A stretch of DNA of 64,000 bases from Scenedesmus sp. ARA3 (lineage: Eukaryota; Chlorophyta; Chlorophyceae; Sphaeropleales; Scenedesmaceae). Where the stretch lies: positions 62,001-126,000 of the forward strand of contig RWJK01001967.1 of assembly GCA_004335835.1 (NCBI GenBank). Direction: 5' to 3'. The notes below the pieces were generated by a model that saw only the letters and a program-made list of their open reading frames with translations, was not told the origin of the DNA and ran no database searches. A program made the translations under genes and the position numbers. The stretch's first letter is position 1; each line of letters begins with the position of its first letter. This document shows, in pieces, positions 28,300 to 39,234 of the stretch.

Positions 28300-31200
28300 A
28301 TGGAAAGCCAGACACCAGCAGCTGCTGCTGCTGCAGCAGCAGCAGGACAAGCGCCTAAGCCATCTCTAGCAGCATGGAAGCAGGGAGCTGTGCAAATGAC
28401 GATGGCTTCAGCAGGCGAGCTGGTGGCCAAAGCAGCACCGAAGCAGAAGTCCAATAGCAGCAAAGCAGCAGTCAAGCGGCCCAAACCAGGGCCGGACAAG
28501 CCGTTTCTAGAGAAGACCAAGGAGGAGCGCTTTGGCACAAAGCCACGCGATGTCAACATGAGCAAGCAGGTCAAGGATGTGCTGCAGTTCTTGGAAGCGC
28601 ACCAAGCAAGGGAGAGCCCCATCAGCTGGGAGGAGATTGTGAGGGACGCCATCCCTGCATGGTGAGCAGCATGCTGTGTTTTTTCAGCAGCAGCACAGCG
28701 AGGTTGGCAGTGACACTTCACTTGGGCATGTGGCAACTGTGCTGTTGTCAAGGGTGTGGCAGCAGCCGCCAAAAGTACATGTACATCCGAAAGCCGCAGT
28801 TGCAGCAGCAGTGTGTCACCGTCAGCAAGTCCTGCAAGACGACACAGCAAATGCCCTTGGTCCATGTTGCGCATCGTGTGGCGCATGATGTGCGTCCTCG
28901 CCGGTTGAAGCTTGGTACTGCAAGCTGGTAGAGTGCTGGCCAACTTCAGCACACCTGGCTACCCACCACTGTTGTGAGCATAACATAGTACTGCTTGTGG
29001 CAGCAGCACCTTCCACCAGGCCTTGCTGCTCAAGCGCTGTCTGGGCTCCCCTGTGTTGGTTTTCCTGTACAATCGGTCGTTAGCTGTGTCCTGCAAGAGA
29101 CGACACAGTGTGTGAACCGCACACTCTGGGGCTTGTGTCCTGCAAGGTAGGACACAGTGCGTGTGTCCGATTCTGCAGTTTGCATATGTGCCCTGCAAGG
29201 TTGCACACGGTGTGAGAACATCATGACACGCTGCATACGTTCTTGTTGTCCTGCAATGTACGACACAGTGGAAGGCGGCGCGCTGTGCAAAACAAAACAC
29301 AACTACACATGGCGATTGTGTACTATTGCCAAGTGTGCATCTCGCGGTTGTCTCCTGCCAGGTACGACACGATGGAAGGCGGCCCGCTGTACTACAAACG
29401 ACCATACCGTAGTAACGCTTGATGATTTGACAGGCCAAAACAATATTTTATATTTTTAGATCTGACAGCGATTTTGGACCATATTTTTACTTTTGACAGG
29501 GCTAGAAATACCTGTTATTAGACATTTGACACCCCGAAAAAACGCTGTTTTGTCGATTTTCTGCTGCAAGACCCTACTTATCAACTCTTCATTGCTTGTT
29601 TATCATTATGCAGCTCAGTGATTTACCAGTGATGCAGATATGGTGCCCAGCATCAGTTGACTGCTGCCATTCAATGGAATGCCTGTGTCCAGTTCACATC
29701 TTACTATAATGGCCTAGCAGGACAGGCATGCTGAAGAATATGAGCATCCTGCCCCTCATGGTGTGTTGGCCTGCATGTGGTAGGCTATAATCAGCCACCA
29801 GCTGTTTAAAGACGAACCGCCGTTCTATTGATGTGATGCAGGCTGTCACAGCCATAGCCATGTGGCTGTGCTGCATTACAGCTGGAAGCAAGCAACCCAC
29901 CTGCCAGCTTTCTTTGGCTGTGCTGCATACTCCGCAGCACGCTGCTTGAAGTCTGCTGCAGCCTTATCTGCAGCTTCCCACTTCTTCTTTTCCTGCTGCT
30001 GTTTCTCTTCATCCGTTAGTTTCTTCAAATACTTGAGCATGGTGCTGCTTATTGTGGTTGCCAGTGGCTGCAGAGTGACATTGCTGAAAGTTTGATACTT
30101 TGATAGCACTAGTAATCAACAGTAGTCACAACTAGATGGTGGTATTGGTCAGTGCCGTGCAGCGTTGAGCGATCTTGCCGGTCGCTCGTGGCGGGCGGTG
30201 TGACCTGAGCTTCAGGTTGAACCGGAACGAGAGCCTCACTCGCCCCGCGAGGGAATGTTTGCAGCGATTTCGCAGCTTTTTGCAACTTTGCTTGTAAAGT
30301 TTAATATAAATTGACAGTCGAAATATGAATTGACAGTCGAAATATAATAAGAATCGACAAAACCAACCTAAAAAATACAGTATTGTTACGACAGGTCAAA
30401 AAATAGGAGTTTTGTCAATTCATCATGTGTTACTACGGTACACTGCAACTGTGTACTCATGCCTAGTGTGCATGCCGTCTTGTTGTTGTCTTTTGCCAGG
30501 TACGACACTGTCGAAGGCGGCGCGCTCTACAACCTGCTGGTGGGCAATGATCGCGTGGCAGCGACCGCGCACGGCTTCATGTACCGCAGCGAGCACGGCA
30601 TCCGCGACAAGGCCAGCCTGCTGCGCTTCCTGCGGGAGCACCCGCAGGGCGTGAAGGCCAATGAGATCAGCGACGGATACGAGTAAGCACCCGCAGGATA
30701 TGCAGCGCTGGCAGCAACTGGCGAGGCTAGCTGTGTCAATGCTGCTTATTATTGTACTCTGCGGGAAGCAGGCAGTCAGCTGAGCGTAGCTGCCGCCAGC
30801 AGACACGGGGCATGCAGGCGTGTATGCGTGCATGTGCTGAGCTGTGTCGGGAACCGCTGGAAAGGAGCAACGCGTGATTAAGCAAAGCAGCAGACGCGCT
30901 ACACGGATCTAAGCTTGTGCTTATCCACGTGCAAAGCACGTTTGGTTGGAGCGGAATTTGGAAATGTGGGCTGCACCAGCGCGGGTTACTGGCACCCCGA
31001 CATGATGAGCAGGCAAGCGCCAACGCCTGCGCGCCTTGGTGCTACTGCACCCCGACATGATGAGCAGGCAAGCGCCAATGCCTGCGCGCCTTGATGCTGC
31101 TGCTGCTCCTGCTGCTGTCGCAGGCACGTGCTGCGTGACGCAGACCAGCTGCATGCGGAAGGTGCGGCGTTCAAGTTCTACAACGCTGAGTTCAAGGTGG

Positions 31201-31911
31201 ACGTGTACTTTGCGGCCCCTGAGGAGCGGACCAGCGCGCCGCAAGACATGGCGGAGGTGTACCTGAAGACGCAGGTGGGGAGAGGGGCTGCATGTGCTGG
31301 GTCGCATAGTGTTATCTAGACAGGTGGTGTGACAAGCATGGGTGTGTCTAATGAGCTGTAGGCCGCAGAGCGCAACAGCAACACATGCTGCCGCAGGGCG
31401 AGATGGGGGTGCTCCTCCAATCACTCTCACAGACAGATTGTGGTTGTCGTTTCCAATGTCACCTCAAAGCATCGCCTCACCTCGTCGTGAGAGAGCTTGG
31501 CAGACATGCACATGCATGGCATCACCAGCCGTGCCCTGCGCTGCGCTGAGCACCTGCTGGGCTCCTGCAGCTGCCGCTGGGCCCTGCCGGGCCTGTCGGG
31601 CCTGGGCATGGCTTGGAAACTTGGCCCTCATAAAAAAAACCACCACCTGTGCCCTGCCCTGATGCCTATCTGTGTCTTATCATCTGCAGCTGCCGCTGGA
31701 CCCTGCGGAGCTCATGGCCAGCCTGTCGGGCCTGGGCATGCGCAGCGCGCTGGCCAGCGCCGTGTCCAGCCGCAAGCCCATCAGCCTGGTGAAGGCTGAG
31801 CGGGTCAAGAAGAAGCGCAAGATGAACATCCGGCACATGACCAACGTGCACATGGCGGACATGCTGACGGGTGCGGACGCGCAGCAGTACACCAGTATCG
31901 ACAGGAAGTGA
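28300..31911 (+). CDS. GTF2E2: Transcription initiation factor IIE, beta subunit, 305 aa
   Basis: Exons 28300-28661, 30500-30682, 31124-31274 and 31690-31911 join in phase. After an Ala/Lys-rich N terminus comes the first winged helix ('KQVKDVLQFLEAH' ... 'AW+YDTVEGGALYNLLVGN' across the first junction). A second follows ('GIRDKASLLRFLREHP', 'VKANEISDGYEHVLRDADQL'), then the basic C-terminal helix typical of TFIIE beta ('ERVKKKRKMNIRHMTNVHM'). TFIIE helps recruit TFIIH to the RNA polymerase II preinitiation complex. The length is close to the human subunit (291 aa). Intron 1 is 1838 bp and contains a TIR transposon and degenerate copies of the exon 2 edge. Intron 2 has a 55-bp tandem duplication and intron 3 a partial copy of the exon 4 start. 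The GT donor at 28662 hides inside an apparent stop (TGG TGA), which is why the first exon looks like a terminated frame. Confidence 0.85.
29087..29396 (+). repeat. Degenerate tandem copies of the TFIIE beta exon 2 acceptor and exon start
   Basis: Acceptor-like units of the form TGTCCTGCAAG-GTA-GACACAGTG recur near 29087, 29135, 29189, 29245 and 29347, with a weaker one near 28829. The last two also carry the exon 2 start: GTACGACACAGTGGAAGGCG near 29257 and GTACGACACGATGGAAGGCG near 29362. The true exon 2 edge at 30484-30533 has GTACGACACTGTCGAAGGCG. All lie in intron 1. Confidence 0.75.
29407..30438. mobile_element. 1.03-kb TIR DNA transposon with TA target duplication
   Basis: The left end reads CCGTAGTAAC-GCT-TGATGA-T-TTGACA from 29407. 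The right end, reverse-complemented from 30438, reads CCGTAGTAAC-ACA-TGATGA-A-TTGACA, so 23 of 26 positions are identical. Both ends are flanked by TA (29405-29406 and 30439-30440), as after Tc1/mariner-like insertion. Subterminal zones are AT-rich with repeats of AATTGACAGTCGAAATAT (about 30308-30348). This composition differs from the surrounding GC-rich introns. No recognisable DDE/D transposase is seen, so the copy is probably non-autonomous. It sits in intron 1 of TFIIE beta and would be spliced out. Confidence 0.72.
29876..30040 (-). CDS. Antisense short frame inside the TIR element, unrecognised
   Basis: The 54-codon frame starts with MLKYLKKLTDEEKQQQEKKK and continues as a charged, Ala-rich helix to 'AAQPKKAGR'. 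A consensus donor (GGCAG|GTGGGT) interrupts it, so it may be the first exon of a spliced gene, but I found no matching second exon in phase. Its codon choice looks like that of coding sequence. It could be a transposon accessory protein or a captured host exon. No function is assigned. Confidence 0.3.
   Translation of the reverse strand: MLKYLKKLTDEEKQQQEKKKWEAADKAAADFKQRAAEYAAQPKKAGRWVACFQL
30992..31101 (+). repeat. 55-bp tandem duplication in TFIIE beta intron 2
   Basis: Two near-identical units begin GCACCCCGACATGATGAGCA at 30992 and 31047. They run up to the CTG-rich tract before the exon 3 acceptor and differ at only a few positions. Confidence 0.8.
31565..31610 (+). repeat. Partial copy of TFIIE beta exon 4 start in intron 3
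   Basis: CTGCAG|CTGCCGCTGG followed by GCCTGTCGGGCCTGGGCATG matches the exon 4 acceptor and first 50 nt at 31684-31740, with a deletion of about 10 nt in the middle. It presents a decoy acceptor about 120 nt upstream of the real one. Confidence 0.75.
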
Positions 31912-33338
31912 GGAGGCTGCTGGGCTGTGGGGCAAGCTGCTGTGTGGTGCAGTTCTTTGTGCTCAGCTGGTCAAAAACAGCGCGTCATAACCAAATCTGC
32001 TGTGCGCCAGTAGCAGCTTGTTATGCTAAACATCACACACTGTTGTTTGGGTTTCTGAAGGGTGTCGACTCAGTTTGGCAACATGCATGGAGATGGCATG
32101 CACTCAAGGAGCGGCTGGCCACTGGTCACTCCGTACATGTGTTTATGTTGAATGTGCTGCTGACCAACGTTGTTTATGCCATCGCCAGTTTCATACAGTA
32201 GCACGCTTGGCTCTCTGTACATCAGCAGGTAGCATCTATAGTGTGCACACCAGCGGTTCCCATCTGCAGTGTCTGCAACACGACACAGCATTATGCCGCA
32301 TGACCAGTGGCACTCTGCAGTGCTCGTTGCACACCAGCGGTTCCCATCAGCCATATTTTTGTCACCAGCTTTTGGTGTTGTCAATGTCGGGTGACCTCAA
32401 AGGCGCAGTGGCGTGCGTGAATGTGATGCAATGCAGATCTATGCAGCATATAGGGATGCAAGGATCGTCTGCCTGCCTGCAGCGCCCGCCATGCCATGAT
32501 GTTGTTCAGTACGCCTGCTGCGGATTTTGTGAAATCTGCTTTGGGTAGGCAGAGTTCAGGCTGCAATTTGCACTTCAGTGCATGCAACTGATCATTTAAT
32601 ATGATGGTGGCTGACGTTGTTGATGGTAAAGGACGCATCGCCCGTGCCTAGCAGTCCAATGCTTGTCTGCTGTGCTTCAACTCCTTGCTGTGATGCTATG
32701 CTGGAGGAGGGGAAACAGAAGCTGCTGTTGCAGTCTGACTCGTTTTTGTCTAATGTGCAGGCGTTTCAGCTGTGTTCAGGGTGCCTTGGCTGCTTCGGGC
32801 CCCCGGTACAGCCTGGCAGGCTGGGTCGCCACCTGTACATGAGATGTTGGTGGGCTCTCTGCAATGCATGTTGATGAGCTATCGTTATTGTTGATTTTCA
32901 AGCAGTTTTGGGTAATTTCAATCAGCTGGTAACGCCTCGATCAGCACGCTGCGCCTTTCGAGTTAACGTCAGTGGCCAACTGCTAATCCACCTTGGCGAG
33001 CGGTGCATAACAGACTCCCGATCGCTTGTCTAGATGCATGAGTGTACTCATTCGCAACACGCATGGGATCTGACGCGCTGCATTATATTTCTGTCATCGT
33101 GCCAGGCCTGGCACTCGAGCCGCTGTGATTTGACTTTCAGGCTTCACTTCGTGCTTGTCATTGCATATTTTGAGTGCAAATATATCGTTGCTGCCGCGTG
33201 GCGTACAAACAAAGCACTGCGCTACATCTGCTGAGGCCTTGCTCCACGAAAGCGTCACTGTGTTCGATTGCAGCCGCAGCAGCAGCTTCCCGGTGCCGAA
33301 AACGATGCTAAGATCTCCTTAGTTTAGCTTTTGAGGCC
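31912..33338. other. Intergenic spacer
   Basis: This spacer lies between TFIIE beta and the methyltransferase/glycosyltransferase gene, both on the plus strand. A 20-bp direct repeat, GCACACCAGCGGTTCCCATC, occurs at 32245 and 32329. No coding exon with a family motif is seen. Confidence 0.45.
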
Positions 33339-36300
33339 ATGGTGCTCAGCAACCATGGTGCCTGCAGAGGCCTGACAGCTGCTGCAGTGCCACTGCTGCT
33401 GCTGCTGCTGCTGCTGGTGCCATGTGTGCCAGCAGCATGGCACGAGTGCAACAGCCAAGGCGTCTTCCCGGGATTGTACGGCAGTGCAGCGCTTGCAAAG
33501 TGAGCAGATGCTGATTGCTCCCTTTCAACATCAGCAGCTGCACTTCATGGGTTGTGCACATAATGAGCACTGTTGCAGGAGCTCCAGTACCATGTAATGT
33601 TCGACGTTGTCTTTTCTAAAGCTGCCTCGCCAAGCAAGCATCGCACACCGACTTTCCTACGCTGCAGTTTGACGGCATTCAGGACCAGCCTGCTGTCCAA
33701 GGTGCATACCAGCTTCAACCCAGATGGTGAGCAGCAGCAGCAGCGCTGAGACGATGAGTCATGTTGCGCAGGTCGCTGCAGCACACTGCTGTGGCTTCCG
33801 TAAGGGCAGCAGCACTGTTGATTGCGCTGATGGACGCAGCCATGCATCCGATCACTTGGCAAGCAGTGCATGACAGCACAGGCCTCACTTGCAGGTTGTT
33901 GAGCACACGCCAGCAACTGCACGCAACGCAAGGTTTGCAGTGCAGCTGCAGCTGGGTCACTTAGCAGGCTTCTGCCATGCCTTTCACCCGCCACTGCCGT
34001 GCTTCCCCTTCTGCTGCGGCGTTCCGCTCACGCCAACCAACTGCAAATGCACTGCAGCGGACTTCCCAAAGGGCTTTGGGCGCTTTGACCCGGTCTCGCC
34101 CATCCTCAACTGCCCACCACACCGGCCAGCCTCGCCGTACTACCGCTGGCGCTTCTGTGACATGGGGCGCCTGCCAAGCTGCGTAGTGTACAGCGTGGGG
34201 CCGGTGCAGCAGGACTATGCTTTCGAAAAAGACGTCATAGCTTTTACAAAGTGTGAGGTGCACACGCTGGACTGCACGACAGAGGGCAAGAGTATAGACA
34301 AGAAGCGCCACAAGCATCACAAGCTGTGCATCGGGGAGGGCAAGCCTGATCACAAGGGCTGGCAGGAGATTGTGAAGCAGCTGGGGCATCACACCAGGGG
34401 CATCGAGGCCCTGAAAATAGGTGCGAGTGGCTGGGATGTGGGGTGCTGCAGCTGCAGTGCGTGTTTTGAGTCTTGACCGTGCAGTCTTCAGCGCATGCAA
34501 CGCTGGTCCGGGGTGCAGGATGTGCCTTGCCTGACCAAGCAAACCATATTGGTGTCAATTTTTGCCACTCAATGTATGTGCCATGAGGCGCCGAGTTTTT
34601 GACTGTTACTTACATTACAGCACGCGCCACACCATCCCTGCTCTCTGCTGCATTCACTGTTCTGCCACCGCCCAAGCAGACATGGAAGGCCCGGACGCTG
34701 CGGTTTTTGCGCAGCTGAAGCACAACACGCTGCTGCCGCGCCAGCTGGCAGCTGAGTTGCACATACGGCCGCCCCCTCCGGAGGCCACAGCGCTGCCGCC
34801 AGAGGCAGCACGCAGCCCCGCACAGCTGGCGTTGATCTTCGCACACTTGGCTGCACTGGGCTACGGCGCCACATCGCGTGTCGACAACGGCGGCGGACAG
34901 CCAGGGTGCTGCTCGCGTGAGTGTCATGAGCACGTGGTCATCCATTCAATTGCTGTCATTGGCATGCTGGCTTGCGGTGGCGAGGATGGTGCATGCGCGT
35001 GCCATCAGCCATAGCCATTGAAGGGTGCTAGCCTTCATGCGCCGTTGCGCAGCTGTGTTCCGGCAGTCGCAGCGGCTGTCTACTCCACATTGTTGTGGAT
35101 ACTTTCCTCCGAAGCTGAATAATGCCACACCCCGTGTGTATGACTGCAGAGTTTGCTTGGCTGCATGTGGAGAAAGTGTGGGCATACGGGCCAGCCCGCG
35201 CAGCTCACTCGCGGCCCGGCTCCAAGCAAAGCAGCGGTGGCAGCGCAGCGCTTGTAGCTGAAGAGGGGGAGCAGGAGGAGGGCCCGCCCAGAGCCAAGAG
35301 GCTGGTTGTGTCTATGGCGAGCTTCCCAGGGCGTGCTGAATTTGGCGCGCCAACTGTGTACTCCATCATGCATGGCACGCGGAAACCGGATGCGCTGTAC
35401 TTTTGGGTGACAGTGAATGTCAGCAGGTGAGCAATTGATGCGGGTGGAACTGTGCTTGGCAGCTGCGACACCTTTGCAGGACTCGGTTGCATCTGTCTGG
35501 TGTGTTGCGATCATGCATGTACTGTGATGATGCATGTGGTGATGCATCGCAGCGTGCCGCACACCTATGCACGCATAGCGCTTGGGCTTGTTTGCGGCAC
35601 TCTGGCGCAGCAAACCAGACCATGAGGAACAGCTTGCTTGTTCCCAGGCGTACAGTGCTGCTCAGTGGCTCTCCTGCTCATGCACATGTTCTGGTCAAAC
35701 ATAACACATGCAGGTTTGACTCAAATGACAAGGAGGTCAACAGTGAGACGCAGATCCCTGGTGATGCGAAAATGCTTGAGAAGCAGTTCCCTGGCGTGGT
35801 CAAGGTGCTGCCTGCGCGCAAGGACTTTGGCCCCGCCACAAAGCTGCTGCCAACTTTGGAGGTGGAAACTGACCCCGAGACCATCATCATCACAATCGAT
35901 GTAAGCCGGTGAATTGCTGCTCCCCTGCTGCATCTGCTGTGTACGCAGTCGTGGTGTAGGTGCTTGTGTGGTGTACGCTGTTCAGTGTTATGTCTGCACT
36001 GCTAGGCGTCAACTGTGTAGGCTGGAACTGGATGTCACAAGCCAGATGCAGAGGTTCTGGTCAAGCACTCGTGGGCCAGGCCGATTCACTGTTTTGACTG
36101 GCGCTGCCACTGCACTGCATGCAGCTGTTGAGCTCTATGTGCTGTAGTATCCATGTATTTGAGGACTCACCAGGGCTTCTCATGCTCTTTGCTTGCAGGA
36201 TGATACTTACTACTCAACCACCACAGGTGGGCTGTGATCAGTACAAGCACGCAAACTGTCGTTCATGTTCGCAGTGTGCAATTTGCAGAATCTGCTGCTG

Positions 36301-38203
36301 GCTTGTTGTACTGTACGCTAGTGGCATTTCTTGCAAACCTGCAACACCGCTCTGTTGTAAGGTAAGCACCAACGCATATTGGGTGCGGTCAGCTGCAACA
36401 TGTGGTGCTGCTGCTGTGTGGTCTCTGTTGTCTTGCAACTGCAGTGGCTGAGCTGGAGGAGGAGATGTTGAGGCGGCCCGGCTACGTTGTGGTCCGCAGT
36501 AAGTCACCACTGCAGGCAACCCTGCACAGCAGACATCACACAGACATCACGCAGGCACACTGCAGACAACCCCCACCACTGCTGGCAGCCCCCACTGCAC
36601 AGCAGACATCACGCAGACATCCTGCTGTTCGCTGTCCGTTGGTGTACCCTACAAAGGCAACAGTCACAGAATCAGGGTCCTGTCTGTCTGTGCCCACCAC
36701 GTCAGTCCTGTGCGGATCAGCACTCGATCGTCTTGCCCGCAGCACTGGGTCTGTCATCCTGTGATAAGCGCACTTGGGCTCACTCACGCTTCACGCTGTA
36801 TGCTGCAGGCTGCGAGAACACATACTGGGATGCCAAGAAGAACCCGCCACGCAAGGGCTGGCGCGAGTGGAAGCTGAGCGAAGGTGTTTGCAAGGGCTTC
36901 ATAACAGCGTACGCATCAGCAGCATACCGTCGCGGCTACCTGGACGATCTGGTGTTTGATCAGGTGAGGTTCTGCATGTGTGGTGCTCGTGTTCTGCATG
37001 TGGTAGCTACCAGCTATAGCTACTGTTTGCACTGGTGTTGGTATATCTTTGATAGGCTGCATTCAACACATGCTCATGCGGGAAGCTGCCTTGCTCAGTG
37101 GCTGAGCACATAAGCACAGCGTGCTGCATAACATCTGCTCTTTTTGACAAGCTGTGGACAGCTGGTTGCGTGGTGTGAACATCTGCTGTGGCTGCACGGC
37201 TGTGCTGCAGGACCGTGCACCCAAGGGCTGCCTGCATCACGTGAGTTGCGCAGCGGTGTGCTGCTTCCTGTCAGCATGCTACGCGTGCAGCAAGTCGTTA
37301 CTGTATTGCAGGAAATCGCGTGCCAAAGTCCGCATGGTGATTGCACAGCCACAACATGTTTGGTGCTAGACTTGCATGTCATCAGCATAGAAAGCCGACC
37401 TCTGCGCAACGGCGCACAGCATCAGCCAGGACGGGCTGCTGCGTCAGAAGCAGCTTGACTCAACACATGCCACTTTGGCGTTGCCTGTTTCCTGCAGGAC
37501 GACATCTGGTTCAGTGCGCACCTGTGGCTCCGCAACGTTCCCATCTGGGTGCTCAATCATGTGGGCAGGTCATGGCCTCCCATGTATCACAGGTGCGATC
37601 GGCAATGCAGGCCGGCCGGTACCGCTGACAGCTACGTACAGCAGGCTGGCCAACACCTTGTGCATGTCGTTAACACCGTGTTGATGTGACATGCTAAATC
37701 ACAGCCACGCAGCCATCACATACCACTGCCTGTCCTGGTGCTGCTTCCTGCATCTCAGTGCTCCTGATGTCTGCGCTGCTGTTCTGCGCTGCCCTGCTGC
37801 TGAACGCAGGCCCAAGAACCGCATGTCCATCAGCATGCATCCGCAGGCAGAGGAGAGGGCGCAGGAGTGCCTAGACTACTTCCACTGGTAGGAGCCAGCT
37901 GCAGCACTGTGCAGGTGGCCTGAAGGCAACACCTGTTTGATTCAGAAGCGCTGTGACTGTTAGCACGCAGACATGTGCAACAGCCAAGTGCAGCTGTGGC
38001 AGGTCAGCGATCTGATCAACTGCATCATCTTCTTACTTCTGGCAGAGTACAGCAGCCGGACAGCAAGACTAGTGTTGGGTGTTGTAATTGCGGGCCTTGC
38101 AGTCTAGCTGCCAACATCTTGCTGCTGTGTGTGCGCTTGCAGGATGAATGATGAGGCAAGGCGCAAGGAGCTGATGGGCAACCACACGGAGTACGTGCCA
38201 TGA
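33339..38203 (+). CDS. Secretory METTL24-like domain fused to DDD glycosyltransferase, 594 aa
   Basis: Thirteen exons join in phase: 33339-33499, 33668-33726, 34058-34420, 34680-34916, 35150-35426, 35714-35900, 36199-36226, 36445-36498, 36809-36963, 37211-37240, 37498-37592, 37810-37887 and 38143-38203. Exon 1 is a signal peptide or anchor (Leu8 core). Residues about 75-275 match METTL24-type methyltransferase-like proteins: 'FPKGFGRFDPV', 'PSCVVYSVGPVQQDYAFE', 'CEVHTLDCT', 'LKIDMEGPDA', 'HNTLLPRQLAAELH' and 'CCSQFAWLHVE'. Residues about 300-590 read 'RLVVSMASFPGRAEFG', 'GPATKLLP', the metal-binding 'IDDDTYY' and a catalytic-type 'DDIWFSAHLWLRN', a Golgi-type glycosyltransferase. Exon 5 alone contains both the end of the first domain and the start of the second, so the fusion does not depend on a splice guess. 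It may build and methylate a surface glycan. Exons of 28 and 30 nt are unusually small. The acceptor of exon 12 is the least certain junction. Confidence 0.72.
36522..36620 (+). repeat. CAGCAGACATCAC minisatellite in an intron
   Basis: Units built on CTGCACAGCAGACATCAC and CAGACATCAC recur at 36522-36547 and 36595-36620, with partial units between, inside the intron after exon 8 of the fusion gene. Confidence 0.7.
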
Positions 38204-38324
38204 CCACGACTCATGAGCTGCAACGCAACCTGCAGTAGTCACTACTGCAGCGGCTACTCATTTGGGGGTTTGTAGTTGTCACTGACTGACATGAGTGTGC
38301 GCTGGGTACTTGGTGGTGCGACCA

Positions 38325-38468
38325 GCGCTCTGTGAGTGTGATGCAAGCCAGTGGTTGCACATGCCATCAGCACTCCTGTGAGTGTTCCTGAAAGCCAGTT
38401 TGGTTGCACATGCAACCAGTGCCCTTTGAGTGTAACGCAAGCGAGTTTGCACGTGGCACCAGTGCCAG
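38325..38468 (+). repeat. Three degenerate tandem units of about 48 bp
   Basis: Each unit has TGTGAGTGT (or TTGAGTGTAA), an AAGCCAGT-like core, GGTTGCACATG and ACCAGTGCC-like sequence. The copies have diverged. The role is unknown. Confidence 0.6.
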
Positions 38469-39167
38469 AACCATGGAGATGAGACGCCGCGATTTAATCA
38501 TCAACGTGATCGCAGTGCTGCGGCTGCATATATTAATACTGCAATTTAAGTTTCATTGCTCAATTGTGAGGCCTTTTGAGTTTACCTCTGCAAGCCATGC
38601 TGCTGTAGCTCTGTGGTCACCTCCATGATCAAATCACGGGGTCAAGGGCAAGTGTTGGTCTTTTATCTTCCAACTGATTGAGCAGTGACAACAAGCTTTG
38701 ACATATTGTAAACAAACAATCGACCAAAGACAACATGGTGTATTGAAGCCACGTCAAACGGTTCATTTTTGTACTCAGTGAGTGTCATGCTGCATGTCAC
38801 TGACGCACAAGGTTAGTAACCTTAGCCTATGCCAAGGATTGGTACCGTTACCACTGGTAAGAGGTTTTATATGCTGGCAGGCACCACAGGCACTGGTAAG
38901 AGGTTCTCATATACTACCTAGTATGGCAGCGATTTCAAGTCGCAACAGTTTTGCCTACAACTTGGTGCCTATTATAGCTACAATTTGTTGCAACCAGCCC
39001 CTTCAACCGCTGAGCCTGTACAGTCACAGCAGTTGCGGAGTGGTTGCCACCATCACAGCCTCCTCTGCCAGCAGCACAGCGCTGCCGCAGATGCAGGCTG
39101 CCCACAACCAGCAGCTACAGACCTGGTCTTTGTTCGGAGCAACCGCTGTGCAGCCTGAGGAACCTCC

Positions 39168-39172
39168 TTACA
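39168..39172 (-). terminator. Candidate TGTAA poly(A) signal of IQUB
   Basis: TGTAA on the minus strand lies 63 nt after the IQUB stop codon, a plausible 3' UTR length for a chlorophycean gene. Confidence 0.4.
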
Positions 39173-39234
39173 ATCCACGCGCACCGCCGCTAATCCCTCT
39201 GCCGCACACCTCTGCCGCACACAAAGCTGCCACG

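Larger units (their letters stand above)
38204..39234. other. Convergent intergenic spacer
   Basis: This spacer lies between the fusion gene (+) and IQUB (-). It contains a degenerate tandem array at 38325-38468 and a two-copy repeat beginning CACTGGTAAGAGGTT at 38852 and 38891. No gene is seen. Confidence 0.5.
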
